NCBI RefSeq assembly: GCF_000243275.1 | Contig: NZ_CM001437.1 | Location: 2,096,128-2,160,127 of the forward strand | DNA: 64,000 nt | Origin: Myroides odoratus DSM 2801 | Lineage (GTDB): Bacteria > Bacteroidota > Bacteroidia > Flavobacteriales > Flavobacteriaceae | Direction of reading: 5' to 3' | In this document: piece by piece, positions 26,620 to 35,463 of the stretch | Position numbering within the stretch: position 1 is the stretch's first letter | How the letters are laid out: each line of letters begins with the position of its first letter | Notes under the pieces: model-generated | The model's database searches: none | What the model was told of the DNA's origin: nothing | The model's input: the letters and a program-made list of their open reading frames with translations, nothing else | Made by a program: the position numbers and the translations under genes

Positions 26620-27201
26620 ATGAAAAAGATTTATATCTGTGCAGCATTGGGATTATTCTTTGCTTCATGTAGTACAGAAGAGGGAACAAAGGAGTCAATA
26701 CAAGATGTGAAAACAGTAAATGTTGTAGGCCAAACAAATTGGAAGGATATAATAGATGCTATCAATAGTTCGAGTGTAACATCGAGTTATAATACGACAG
26801 ACGAAATAATTTCAGGTGTAGAAAATGCAGCATTCGCTAATTCCGATTTTAAAAAATTGGATATGAAAGACTATGTGACGCCAACAGTTTCCGAAGTAGA
26901 ATACTTGTTAAATAATAATGAAGCTACCGTATTAGGGCAATTGAATTATTCTGACGCAACAAACTATTATTTAAATCAAATGCTAGTAGTTCGTGGGCCA
27001 TGGGAAACGAATCCAGCAACGGATAAAGGAGTTTCTGCTAGAGATAAGGAATTATTGACGTTTTTGACCTATACATGGGGACCAGATAAAGATTGGGAGT
27101 GGGATAAAAAGAGGAGAGTCGCTTTTGTAAAAGGATATGAAGATAGTCTGGCACGTGCTATTGTTTTGTCTTTAGTGCTAGAAAAAGTAGAAAAAAAGTA
27201 A
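26620..27201 (+). CDS. Hypothetical lipoprotein, 193 residues
   Basis: Lipobox LGLFFASC (Cys about residue 17) after a short signal (MKKIYICAA). The mature part is acidic and contains a Trp-rich stretch (GPDKDWEWDKKRR) but no recognised domain. It is transcribed divergently from the TPR/AraC regulator with its own promoter, so it may be controlled by it (inference). It is followed by a conserved-looking hairpin and a small membrane-protein ORF. I do not recognise the family. Confidence 0.7.
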   Translation: MKKIYICAALGLFFASCSTEEGTKESIQDVKTVNVVGQTNWKDIIDAINSSSVTSSYNTTDEIISGVENAAFANSDFKKLDMKDYVTPTVSEVEYLLNNNEATVLGQLNYSDATNYYLNQMLVVRGPWETNPATDKGVSARDKELLTFLTYTWGPDKDWEWDKKRRVAFVKGYEDSLARAIVLSLVLEKVEKK

Positions 27202-27220
27202 ATCAAGAAATCAATAAGTG

Positions 27221-27264
27221 TTGTTTCTATAGAGCTAGCAGTCCGGAATGCTGGTCAGAAACAA
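27221..27264 (+). other. Two-tier RNA hairpin downstream of the lipoprotein gene
   Basis: TTGTTTCT (27221-27228) pairs with AGAAACAA (27257-27264), and inside CTAGCA (27235-27240) pairs with TGCTGG (27249-27254) around GTCCGGAA. There is no T-run after it, so it is not a standard terminator. It may stabilise the 3' end of the mRNA or be regulatory. Confidence 0.45.
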
Positions 27265-27352
27265 AGGAATTGATATAAAAGAGAAAATGAACAAAGAAGA
27301 GGGTACATGAGAGCGAAATAAATACTAATATCCTTAGAAAGTAAAAATAGTA

Positions 27353-27517
27353 ATGGAACTTATAATTACCTATCGGTTTAAAATATTTGCAGTGTTATTG
27401 CTACTATGGGCAGGGATGAACTTTTGGGTGTTTCCACCGGCCTGGTTTTGGGTTGCCATTGTTTGTATGATTCTGGTTTTGGGGATCAGTGTTAAGTTGT
27501 TCAAGGCGAAGCCTTAA
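27353..27517 (+). CDS. Small membrane protein, 54 residues
   Basis: A 55-codon ORF, ATG to TAA, encoding two hydrophobic helices: RFKIFAVLLLLWAGMNFW, then VFPPAWFWVAIVCMILVLG, with a basic tail (KLFKAKP). The hydrophobic pattern and basic cytosolic-looking end argue for a real small inner-membrane protein. It lies in the otherwise gene-free 27202-27792 gap; no clear Shine-Dalgarno is visible and a terminator follows about 120 bases later. Function unknown. Confidence 0.55.
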   Translation: MELIITYRFKIFAVLLLLWAGMNFWVFPPAWFWVAIVCMILVLGISVKLFKAKP

Positions 27518-27634
27518 CTTTTAATACGATAATCAGTAAATCAACAAGCGAGGCAAAAAATAGTAAGCTTTATCGTTTTAGACGGGTAAAAAATAGAGGA
27601 ATTATATCCATTATAATTGATTAATTTAGATGGT

Positions 27635-27666
27635 AAAAAGGGTGTTCAATCGAACACCCTTTTTTA
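27635..27666 (+). terminator. Rho-independent terminator
   Basis: Stem AAAAAGGGTGTTC / GAACACCCTTTTT, loop AATC. It closes the lipoprotein/small membrane protein region. Confidence 0.9.
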
Positions 27667-27743
27667 TTGATTGCAATTGAGATTCTCCTAGAAGTAAATG
27701 TTGTAACTTCAACCAAGAATACTACGTTTTAGGAAAGCATCTT

Positions 27744-27773
27744 TTGTCGTCCTAATTTTAAGCTTTATTTTTG
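27744..27773 (+). promoter_or_regulatory. Promoter of uvrC
   Basis: TTG at 27744-27746, 19-base spacer, TATTTTTG at 27766-27773: a full match to the Bacteroidota consensus, 20 bases before the ATG. Confidence 0.65.
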
Positions 27774-27792
27774 TTCCTAAATTACAGAGTAG

Positions 27793-29583
27793 ATGCAAGT
27801 AAAAGAAGAGTTAGCGTTACAAATACAAACCTTACCAGATCAACCTGGTGTATATCAGTATTTTGATAAAGAAGGTAAGATTCTTTATGTTGGTAAGGCG
27901 AAGAACTTGAAAAAAAGGGTGAGCTCTTACTTTAATAAAATTCACGATAATGCAAAGACCAATGTATTAGTCAAAAAGATTGTGAAGATTAAACATATTG
28001 TTGTGCCAACGGAAACAGATGCGTTGCTGTTGGAAAACAATTTAATCAAACAATTGCAGCCTCGTTATAATGTCCTATTAAAGGATGATAAGTCCTATCC
28101 GTGGATTTGTATTAAAAAAGAACCTTTCCCTCGAGTGTTTGTTACGCGTCGTATGGTGAAAGATGGTTCAGAATACTATGGACCCTATACAAGTATCAAA
28201 ACAGTGAATACGCTCATGGAGCTGATCAAAGAACTTTACGCTATTCGAACTTGTAGTTATGATTTATCCTTGCAGAATATCCGAAGTGAAAAGTTTAAAG
28301 TTTGTTTAGAATATCACATCGGCAATTGTGGAGGACCTTGTGAAGCCTATGAAACGAGTATACAATACGATAAGAAAATTACCGAGATACGCGATATCCT
28401 AAAAGGGAATTTCAAAGAAAGTCTGAAGGGGTTTAAAGCGTATATGTTGGAATTGGCCACAGCGATGCGTTTTGAAGAAGCCCAACAAATCAAAGAAAAA
28501 ATAGAATTGCTTGAGAATTACCAGGCGAAATCAACCATTGTCAACCCAAAAATTGGCAATGTGGATGTCTTCTCTATTATCTCTGATGAAACCAATGCCT
28601 ATGTTAACTTTTTACAAGTATCATATGGGGCCATTATTCGCTCGCATAACTTAGAGCTAAAGAAGAAGCTAGAAGAAACAGATGAAGAATTATTGGCCTT
28701 AGCTATTATAGAGATCCGCAGTAGATTTGAATTGCTAACCAAAGAAATTCTCGTTCCTTTCGATTTAGATCTAGGCGAGCAGATGAAAGTGACGGTACCT
28801 AAAATGGGAGATAAAAAAGCGCTGTTGGATTTATCGGAACGCAATGCTAAATTTTATCGCATGGATCAATTAAAACAAATTAAAATTGTGGATCCAGATC
28901 GACACGTAAAGCGCATCATGCAACAGATGATGAAAGATTTGCGCTTGCCAAAAGAACCACGCCATATAGAGTGTTTTGATAACTCCAATATTCAAGGAAC
29001 TAATCCAGTGGCTGCTTGTGTCGTCTTTAAAGATGGTAAACCAAGTAAAAAAGACTACCGTCATTTTAATGTTAAGACCGTTGAAGGACCCAATGATTTT
29101 GCTTCGATGGAAGAAATTGTCTTCCGAAGATATAAACGTTTACTCGAAGAAAAAGAAGCACTTCCTGATCTTATCGTTATCGATGGAGGAAAAGGACAAT
29201 TGGGCGTTGCCTTAAAGAGTTTGGAAAATTTAGGGCTAAGAGGAAAAATTCCCATTATCAGTTTGGCTGAACGCTTAGAAGAAATTTTTTACCCAGGGGA
29301 TAGTTATCCGCTTTATTTGGATAAACGATCGGAAACGATGAAAGTAATCATTCACCTTCGAGATGAGGCCCATCGCTTTGGATTGACGTTTCACCGCAAT
29401 CAACGCAGTAAAAATGCGATTACAAGTCGATTAGACGAGGTCCCTGGTATTGGAGAAAAAACTAAAACGAAGTTGATGAATCACTTTAAATCAGTGAAGC
29501 GAATCAAAGAAGCTTCTATGGAAGAGATAGAAAGTGTAATCGGAAAAGCAAAAACTAAAGTTTTATTGGAACATTTAAACTAA
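27793..29583 (+). CDS. uvrC: UvrABC excinuclease subunit C
   Basis: A 596-residue nucleotide-excision-repair endonuclease that makes the incisions 3' and 5' of UvrB-bound lesions. Domains: N-terminal GIY-YIG nuclease (QPGVYQYF to ILYVGKAKNLKKR, residues 16-41), UVR coiled coil near residue 210 (EEAQQIKEKIELLENY), RNase H-like domain (ECFDNSNIQGT and VIDGGKGQLG), and C-terminal helix-hairpin-helix (EVPGIGEKTKTKLMNHF). Complete, normal length, own promoter. The patatin gene follows after 25 bases. Confidence 0.97.
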   Translation: MQVKEELALQIQTLPDQPGVYQYFDKEGKILYVGKAKNLKKRVSSYFNKIHDNAKTNVLVKKIVKIKHIVVPTETDALLLENNLIKQLQPRYNVLLKDDKSYPWICIKKEPFPRVFVTRRMVKDGSEYYGPYTSIKTVNTLMELIKELYAIRTCSYDLSLQNIRSEKFKVCLEYHIGNCGGPCEAYETSIQYDKKITEIRDILKGNFKESLKGFKAYMLELATAMRFEEAQQIKEKIELLENYQAKSTIVNPKIGNVDVFSIISDETNAYVNFLQVSYGAIIRSHNLELKKKLEETDEELLALAIIEIRSRFELLTKEILVPFDLDLGEQMKVTVPKMGDKKALLDLSERNAKFYRMDQLKQIKIVDPDRHVKRIMQQMMKDLRLPKEPRHIECFDNSNIQGTNPVAACVVFKDGKPSKKDYRHFNVKTVEGPNDFASMEEIVFRRYKRLLEEKEALPDLIVIDGGKGQLGVALKSLENLGLRGKIPIISLAERLEEIFYPGDSYPLYLDKRSETMKVIIHLRDEAHRFGLTFHRNQRSKNAITSRLDEVPGIGEKTKTKLMNHFKSVKRIKEASMEEIESVIGKAKTKVLLEHLN

Positions 29584-29608
29584 ATTAGTAGGATAAAAAA
29601 GGATAACT

Positions 29609-31837
29609 ATGCGCAGAATTATAGCATTATTAGCAATAGTATTAGCGGCAGGTACGAGTTTTGCCCAAGAAGAGGATCGCCCTAAAGTAGGAGTGGTACT
29701 GAGTGGTGGTGGTGCAAAAGGTCTTGCACATATCGGCGTATTGAAAGTGTTGGAGGAGCAAGGAGTGCAAGTAGACTATATTACAGGAACTAGTATGGGA
29801 GCTATTGTAGGGGGATTATATGCCTCTGGATATACAGCTTCAGAATTGGATTCTATCTTTAGCAGTATTGATGCTACAGCGCTAATTAGAGACTATATTC
29901 CTCGTATTTCTAAATCGTTTTACGAAAAGAAAAACGATGAAATCTACGCCTTAACGTTACCCTTTGATAAGTTTAAGATTGGATTGCCAAAAGCTTTTTC
30001 GCGAGGCATGTACAACTACAACTTGATGAATCGATTATTAGCGCATGTTCGACATGTGCGTGATTTTAATGATCTTAATATTCCCTTTTTATGTGTTGCA
30101 ACGAATATCGAAACAGGTAAACCTGTTTTGATTGATTCGGGATATTTACCGCAAGCCATCTTGGCGAGTGGGGCTTTTCCCTCTTTATTTGCCCCTGTAT
30201 TAATTGATGATAAACACTTAATCGATGGGGGGATTGTCAATAATTATCCGATCGAAGAACTAAAAGCATTAGGCGCAGATATTGTGATTGGAGTCGACGT
30301 TCAAGATGGATTAAAAGATATAGATGCCATCAGTGGTGCTGCGGATGTGTTGTTGCAAATTTCCAATTATTCAACCATCAATCAGATGAAGAATAAGATT
30401 GGAGAAACGGACATCTACATCAAACCCGATATTTCGGGGTATACCGTAGTCTCTTTTGAAGATGGGAAAGCAATTATTCAACGTGGGGTTGCAGCGGCTG
30501 AAACGAAATTGGACGAAATAAAGAAAATTGGTGGGAAAAAGGATGTATTGCAGAAGCAATTTGTACCGAAATACACCGATAAAATATATGTAAATTCAAT
30601 TGATATTAATGGATTAACTCGATATACACAACGTTATGTCCACGGAAAGTTAGGGTTTAAACCGAATAGTATGGTGACGTTTGATGAACTTGAAAAAGGA
30701 ATAGATCAGCTGAACGGAACGGACAACTTTAGCAGCATATCTTATCGCTTTGATGCGAATGGAGAGGGAGATGAATTGGTCTTGGATTTAGTTGAAAATC
30801 CAACGAAACGCTATTTAAAATTAGGTGTTCACTATGACGGGTTATACAAATCAGCTGCCTTATTAAACATAACACAGAAGAATCTATTGATGAAAAGTGA
30901 TGTGGCTTCTTTAGATGTTGCTGTTGGGGATAATGTGCGTTACAATTTCAATTATTTCGTGGATAATGGATTTTATTGGAGTGTAGGGATTAACTCAAAA
31001 TACAATCAATTTAGTCATGACTTACGCTTTAAAATGCTATTGAAAAATGACCATTTTGAATTGCCTTCCGATATTGATCTCGCTAGTTTGCCTGCGAAGT
31101 TTAATGTCGATTATAAAGACTTAGAAAATCGCTTGGTTTTTCAAACGTTTTATCAACAGAAATTCCTATTAGCAGCAGGATTAGAGCATCGTTACTTCGA
31201 TATTAAGAGCAATACGCTGAATGTAAAAGAAAGCAATTTTGATCGCAGTACTTATTTGGGCGCATTTGCAAATTTTACTTTTGATACCTATGACAATAAG
31301 TATTTTCCACGCAAAGGATTTATGTTCAAAGGAGAGTACAAAAACTACTTCTACTCGTCAGATTACCTCGATAATTTCCAGAACTTTTCGATGGTTACTG
31401 GGCAGGTGGGGTATGCAACGCGCCTAGCAGATAAATTGTTTGTCGATTTGCGTTCACGTGTGGGGGCAACCATTGGCAATACACCTTCTATGGGCTTCAT
31501 GTATTTTCTAGGAGGATATGGATTTGCTGATCGTGATAATCTTATTCCTTTTTATGGGTATGATTTGTTGAGCATAGCTGGTAATTCGTATATCACAGGA
31601 TCATTGAACTTAGATTACGAAATCTTTAAAAAGCATCACATCAACTTTTCTGCAAACCTAGCGAATGTAGGAGAAGATATCTTTTCTGGCTCTGAATGGT
31701 TGTTTAAATCAAAGTATTCAGGGTATGCGATAGGGTATGGGATGCAAACGATGATTGGGCCTATTGAAGTGAAATACAGCTATTCACCAGATACAGGAGG
31801 AAGCTATACTTATTTCTCTGTTGGCTTTTGGTTTTAG
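29609..31837 (+). CDS. Patatin-like phospholipase fused to POTRA and outer-membrane barrel
   Basis: A 742-residue exported protein. Signal peptide (cleavage near SFAQ, residue 20), then a patatin lipase domain (about 25-310) with oxyanion motif GGGAKG (33-38), nucleophile S62 in GTSMG and D206 in DGG, a complete Ser-Asp dyad. Next is a POTRA-like region (about 325-400) and a C-terminal Omp85/BamA-like barrel ending in YFSVGFWF. This layout is like the PlpD/FplA type Vd autotransported phospholipases. Likely an outer-membrane-anchored lipase acting on phospholipids. It lies just downstream of uvrC. Confidence 0.9.
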   Translation: MRRIIALLAIVLAAGTSFAQEEDRPKVGVVLSGGGAKGLAHIGVLKVLEEQGVQVDYITGTSMGAIVGGLYASGYTASELDSIFSSIDATALIRDYIPRISKSFYEKKNDEIYALTLPFDKFKIGLPKAFSRGMYNYNLMNRLLAHVRHVRDFNDLNIPFLCVATNIETGKPVLIDSGYLPQAILASGAFPSLFAPVLIDDKHLIDGGIVNNYPIEELKALGADIVIGVDVQDGLKDIDAISGAADVLLQISNYSTINQMKNKIGETDIYIKPDISGYTVVSFEDGKAIIQRGVAAAETKLDEIKKIGGKKDVLQKQFVPKYTDKIYVNSIDINGLTRYTQRYVHGKLGFKPNSMVTFDELEKGIDQLNGTDNFSSISYRFDANGEGDELVLDLVENPTKRYLKLGVHYDGLYKSAALLNITQKNLLMKSDVASLDVAVGDNVRYNFNYFVDNGFYWSVGINSKYNQFSHDLRFKMLLKNDHFELPSDIDLASLPAKFNVDYKDLENRLVFQTFYQQKFLLAAGLEHRYFDIKSNTLNVKESNFDRSTYLGAFANFTFDTYDNKYFPRKGFMFKGEYKNYFYSSDYLDNFQNFSMVTGQVGYATRLADKLFVDLRSRVGATIGNTPSMGFMYFLGGYGFADRDNLIPFYGYDLLSIAGNSYITGSLNLDYEIFKKHHINFSANLANVGEDIFSGSEWLFKSKYSGYAIGYGMQTMIGPIEVKYSYSPDTGGSYTYFSVGFWF

Positions 31838-31902
31838 TTAAGAATTAAAGCGACTTAACTCCTTGTGTTTTAGCAATACGCAAATAAAATTTGGTTAAGA
31901 AG

Positions 31903-31932
31903 TTGGATATATCATTTTTATTTCGATATTTG
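31903..31932 (+). promoter_or_regulatory. Putative promoter of hmgA-hppD
   Basis: TTG at 31903-31905, 19-base spacer, GATATTTG at 31925-31932 (one mismatch to TAnnTTTG). It would leave a leader of about 115 bases before hmgA. Confidence 0.4.
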
Positions 31933-32055
31933 TGATATTATGAAAATACAATGGGACGGTTTATTGGCTTACATTAAGTTTCTGATCAAGAGAAATCCTG
32001 AATGAGAAACTTTTACTTATATCATTTTTTTCCAACCTTAAAACTATAAGTAATT

Positions 32056-33216
32056 ATGCCTTTATATCATCGCTTAGGGAGTATTCCCCCTAAACGTCAT
32101 ACGATTTTCCGTAAGGAAAACGGTGACTTATACTATGAACAATTGTTTGGTACAGTTGGTTTTGACGGAATGTCAACAAATATGTACCATGTACACCGAC
32201 CGACACAGGTGAAAGAAATACGTAAACAGTATTCAGTTGCACCTAAAATTGCGAAAGCAAATAACATTCAATCTTACCGACTAAGAGGATTCCAGGTAGA
32301 ACCCGAAAATGATTTTTTAGAAAGCCGAAAAGCAGTTTTGACCAATAGTGACTGTACCATTGTATTAGCGGCTCCTAAGAAATCAATGGAGGACTATTTC
32401 TACAAGAATACCGATTCTGATGAATTGATTTTTATCCATAAAGGATCAGGAACCCTGCGTACTTTTTTAGGAAACTTAACCTTTAAGTATGGCGATTACT
32501 TAGTTGTTCCAAGAGGAATGATTTATAAAATGGATTTTGATACCGAAGATAATCGTTTGTTTATCGTGGAATCTAAGCATCCGTTTTATACACCTAAACG
32601 TTATAGAAACTGGTTTGGACAATTGATGGAGCACTCTCCTTTCTGTGAAAGAGATATCCGTCGACCAGAAAACCTAGAAACTTATGACGAAAAAGGAGAT
32701 TTTTTAATCAAGTTGAGAAAACAAGATGAAATCTTCGAAATGGTGTATGCAACGCATCCTTTTGACGTTGTAGGCTATGATGGATATAACTATCCGTATG
32801 CCTTTTCAATTCACGATTTTGAGCCGATTACCGGACGTATTCACCAACCACCTCCAGTACATCAAACATTCGAAACTGCTGGTTTCGTCGTTTGTTCTTT
32901 TGTGCCGAGATTATACGACTATCACCCAGATGCTATTCCTGCTCCTTACAATCACAGTAATATTGACAGTGATGAGGTGTTGTACTATGTTGATGGTGAT
33001 TTTATGAGTCGTAATGATATCGCACCAGGTCATATTTCATTGCACCCTGCAGGTATTCCACACGGACCACATCCAGGTGCTGCAGAGCGTTCAATCGGAA
33101 AAACCGTTACAGAAGAGTTAGCCGTAATGGTGGATACTTTTAAACCGTTGATGGTAACAGAAGAAGCAATGAAGATTGCCGATGAAAAGTACTACCAATC
33201 GTGGTTAGAAGAATAA
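32056..33216 (+). CDS. hmgA: Homogentisate 1,2-dioxygenase
   Basis: A 386-residue cupin-fold Fe(II) enzyme that opens the homogentisate ring to maleylacetoacetate in tyrosine and phenylalanine breakdown. The start MPLYHRLGSIPPKRH, the DGMSTNMYHVHRP block, and the C-terminal metal region SLHPAGIPHGPHPG with the conserved His ligands identify it. Compact length is typical of bacterial forms. It is followed after 49 bases by hppD, the enzyme that makes its substrate. Fumarylacetoacetase is not in the window. Confidence 0.96.
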   Translation: MPLYHRLGSIPPKRHTIFRKENGDLYYEQLFGTVGFDGMSTNMYHVHRPTQVKEIRKQYSVAPKIAKANNIQSYRLRGFQVEPENDFLESRKAVLTNSDCTIVLAAPKKSMEDYFYKNTDSDELIFIHKGSGTLRTFLGNLTFKYGDYLVVPRGMIYKMDFDTEDNRLFIVESKHPFYTPKRYRNWFGQLMEHSPFCERDIRRPENLETYDEKGDFLIKLRKQDEIFEMVYATHPFDVVGYDGYNYPYAFSIHDFEPITGRIHQPPPVHQTFETAGFVVCSFVPRLYDYHPDAIPAPYNHSNIDSDEVLYYVDGDFMSRNDIAPGHISLHPAGIPHGPHPGAAERSIGKTVTEELAVMVDTFKPLMVTEEAMKIADEKYYQSWLEE

Positions 33217-33265
33217 CAAACAACAAGAATAAAGAGAATAAATAAACAACAACAAAAACTATATT

Positions 33266-34426
33266 ATGAGTAAAGAAGTAAAGTCGGTTGAATTTGGCTT
33301 AGAAAAAATATTTGAAGGAGCGCAAGATTTCTTGCCTTTATTAGGAACAGATTACGTTGAATTTATCGTTGGGAACGCGAAACAAGCGGCTCATTTTTAT
33401 AAAACAGCGTTTGGTTTCCAATCATTAGCGTATGCAGGATTAGAAACAGGAGTGAAAGACAGAGCATCTTATGTATTAGTACAAGATAAAATCCGCATCG
33501 TTTTAACTACACCCTTAACAGCGGAGTCTGAATTAAATGACCATATCGTAAAACACGGAGATGGAATTAAAGTAGTTGCACTTTGGGTAGAAGATGCACG
33601 TAAAGCATACGAAGAAACAACAAGCCGTGGAGCTAAATCATACATGGAGCCAGTTGTTGAAAAAGACGAGTTTGGTGAAACAGTTCGCGCTGGTATCTAT
33701 ACATACGGTGAAACTGTTCACATGTTTGTTGAAAGAAAAAATTATACAGGTGTATTCTTACCTGGTTTCGTTAAATGGGAAAGCGAATACAATCCAAAAC
33801 CAGTTGGATTGAAATACGTGGATCACATGGTAGGAAACGTGGGATGGAATGAAATGAATACGTGGGTAAAATGGTACGAAGACGTAATGGGATTCGTAAA
33901 CTTCTTATCTTTTGATGATAAACAAATTAATACAGAATATTCTGCTTTGATGAGTAAAGTAATGTCAAACGGTAATGGACGTATTAAATTCCCTATCAAC
34001 GAACCTGCTGAAGGAGCGAAAAGATCACAAGTAGAAGAATATTTAGATTTCTATAACGGTCCTGGAGTTCAGCACATTGCTGTTGCAACAGATGATATCA
34101 TCAAAACAGTTGGTGAAATGAGAGCAAGAGGAGTTGAGTTTTTATCTGCTCCACCACAAGCGTACTATGATGCAATTCCTGGTCGTTTAGGAGTTCACAT
34201 GGATATGATGAAAGAAGATATCAAAGAATTACAAAAATTGAGTATCTTAGTTGACGCTGATGAAGAAGGATATTTATTACAAATCTTTACAAAACCAGTA
34301 GAGGATCGTCCAACTTTATTCTTTGAAATTATTCAAAGAATGGGTGCAAGAGGATTCGGTGCAGGTAACTTCAAGGCGCTTTTCGAATCAATTGAGCGTG
34401 AGCAAGAGTTGAGAGGAACGTTATAA
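33266..34426 (+). CDS. hppD: 4-hydroxyphenylpyruvate dioxygenase
   Basis: A 386-residue vicinal-oxygen-chelate Fe(II) enzyme converting 4-hydroxyphenylpyruvate to homogentisate. Two VOC halves are visible; the iron ligands are His in YVDHMVGNV, His in GVQHIAVAT and Glu in LFFEIIQRMG. The C-terminal gating helix region (GFGAGNFKALFESIE) is intact. It is cotranscribed with hmgA. Together they give two steps of tyrosine catabolism. Confidence 0.97.
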   Translation: MSKEVKSVEFGLEKIFEGAQDFLPLLGTDYVEFIVGNAKQAAHFYKTAFGFQSLAYAGLETGVKDRASYVLVQDKIRIVLTTPLTAESELNDHIVKHGDGIKVVALWVEDARKAYEETTSRGAKSYMEPVVEKDEFGETVRAGIYTYGETVHMFVERKNYTGVFLPGFVKWESEYNPKPVGLKYVDHMVGNVGWNEMNTWVKWYEDVMGFVNFLSFDDKQINTEYSALMSKVMSNGNGRIKFPINEPAEGAKRSQVEEYLDFYNGPGVQHIAVATDDIIKTVGEMRARGVEFLSAPPQAYYDAIPGRLGVHMDMMKEDIKELQKLSILVDADEEGYLLQIFTKPVEDRPTLFFEIIQRMGARGFGAGNFKALFESIEREQELRGTL

Positions 34427-34524
34427 TCTGAGTTAAGAATATCTTAAAAACCTTCATTTTGAACGTGTTATCGTTAAAGTGGGGTTAAAAGATAGGAGAT
34501 ATATAAATAATCAATAAAAAACTG

Positions 34525-34532
34525 TACATTTG
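34525..34532 (+). promoter_or_regulatory. Strong -7 element without an ORF behind it
   Basis: TACATTTG followed by CACTCGC, the form seen before strongly expressed stable RNAs in Flavobacteriia (family knowledge). A terminator follows about 90 bases on, with no ORF between. Confidence 0.55.
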
Positions 34533-34654
34533 CACTCGCAAAAATAAAGATGTCATAAGCTTTATTTGAGTGTAATAAATTTTTCATAATTTATAGTTTT
34601 TTGGTTGGTTAATAGCATAAAAACTCAGTCAATTATTTGACTGGGTTTTTTTGT
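34533..34654 (+). ncRNA. Candidate small RNA of unknown class
   Basis: The segment between a strong -7 box and a terminator has no start codon with a plausible ORF. It can fold: AAATAAAG pairs with CTTTATTT around ATGTCATAAG, and CACTC at the 5' end pairs with GAGTG, giving a long 5' hairpin, then an AT-rich linker, then the terminator stem. It resembles no RNA I can name (a 6S-like RNA is possible but unsupported). The ends are estimates. Confidence 0.4.
34619..34654 (+). terminator. Rho-independent terminator
   Basis: Stem AAACTCAGTCAA / TTTGACTGGGTTT (one G-T pair), loop TTA, then seven T. It ends the candidate small RNA; its 3' arm also contains the TTG of the next promoter. Confidence 0.85.
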
Positions 34655-34666
34655 TTGTTATTTTTG
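34637..34666 (+). promoter_or_regulatory. Promoter of the DUF3108/tryptophan dioxygenase operon
   Basis: TTG at 34637-34639, 19-base spacer, TATTTTTG at 34659-34666: a consensus match, 18 bases before the ATG. The TTG lies within the preceding terminator stem. Confidence 0.6.
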
Positions 34667-34683
34667 AATAAAATTAGCCAACT

Positions 34684-35463
34684 ATGAAAAAAGTATTATT
34701 TGTTTTTTATACCTTCCTATTATGTGCACTAACTACTTTTGCACAAACGAAACCTCAAGCGTTTAAAGCGGGAGAATACTTGAAATTCAGAGTGTCCTAT
34801 GGTATTTTGAATGCAGGTATTGCAGAACTGACCTTATCTGAAACAACCTACAAAGGAAAAAGTATGTACCATGCCAAAGGTATTGGCTATACTACTGGGC
34901 TTTCTAAGGTTTTCTTTAAAGTGTATGACGATTATCAAAGTTATTTCGATAAAGATCAAGTTGTCCCCTATCGTTTTATCCGAAAAATTGATGAAGGCGG
35001 TTATACCAAAGACCAAGAAGGGTTCTTCGATTATACCAAAAAAAATGTACTCGTAAAAGATTACGAGAAAAAGAAAGAAAGTACCTATCCTATTGTTTCT
35101 GAAGTACAGGATATTGTATCTGCCTTTTATTACCTGAGAAATCACCCGAAATTAGATAATTTAAAAAAGAACGAAGCCGTTGAAATTGATATGTTTTTCG
35201 ATGGAGAAGTGTTTCGTTTTAAATTGTTATACCTGGGTACAACAGAATTAAAAACTAAATTTGGGAAAGTAAAAGCCTTGAGTTTTAGACCTTATGTAAT
35301 GGCAGGACGTGTATTCAAAGAAAAAGAAAGTTTGACTGTTTGGGTTTCTGCTGATGCGAATAAAGTTCCATTGCGAATCAAAGCAAGTTTAGCAGTTGGT
35401 TCGCTAAAAGCAGATTTAGAAGAGTACAAAGGATTAGTTTCAACGTTAAAAACAGAAAAGTAA
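34684..35463 (+). CDS. DUF3108-type exported protein
   Basis: A 259-residue protein with a signal peptide (cleavage near TTFAQ, residue 21) and a beta-rich fold that I assign to DUF3108: FKAGEYLKFRVSYGILNAGIA at the start, the DDYQSYFD block and the closing VWVSADANKVPLRIKAS strand are typical. Likely a periplasmic or lipid-binding protein; no enzyme activity is known. Its stop overlaps the next start by one base (TAATG). Confidence 0.8.
   Translation: MKKVLFVFYTFLLCALTTFAQTKPQAFKAGEYLKFRVSYGILNAGIAELTLSETTYKGKSMYHAKGIGYTTGLSKVFFKVYDDYQSYFDKDQVVPYRFIRKIDEGGYTKDQEGFFDYTKKNVLVKDYEKKKESTYPIVSEVQDIVSAFYYLRNHPKLDNLKKNEAVEIDMFFDGEVFRFKLLYLGTTELKTKFGKVKALSFRPYVMAGRVFKEKESLTVWVSADANKVPLRIKASLAVGSLKADLEEYKGLVSTLKTEK

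Noticed and set aside
31941..32006. 21-codon ORF upstream of hmgA
   Set aside because: A possible leader peptide, but there is no ribosome site and no attenuator structure; it could be chance.
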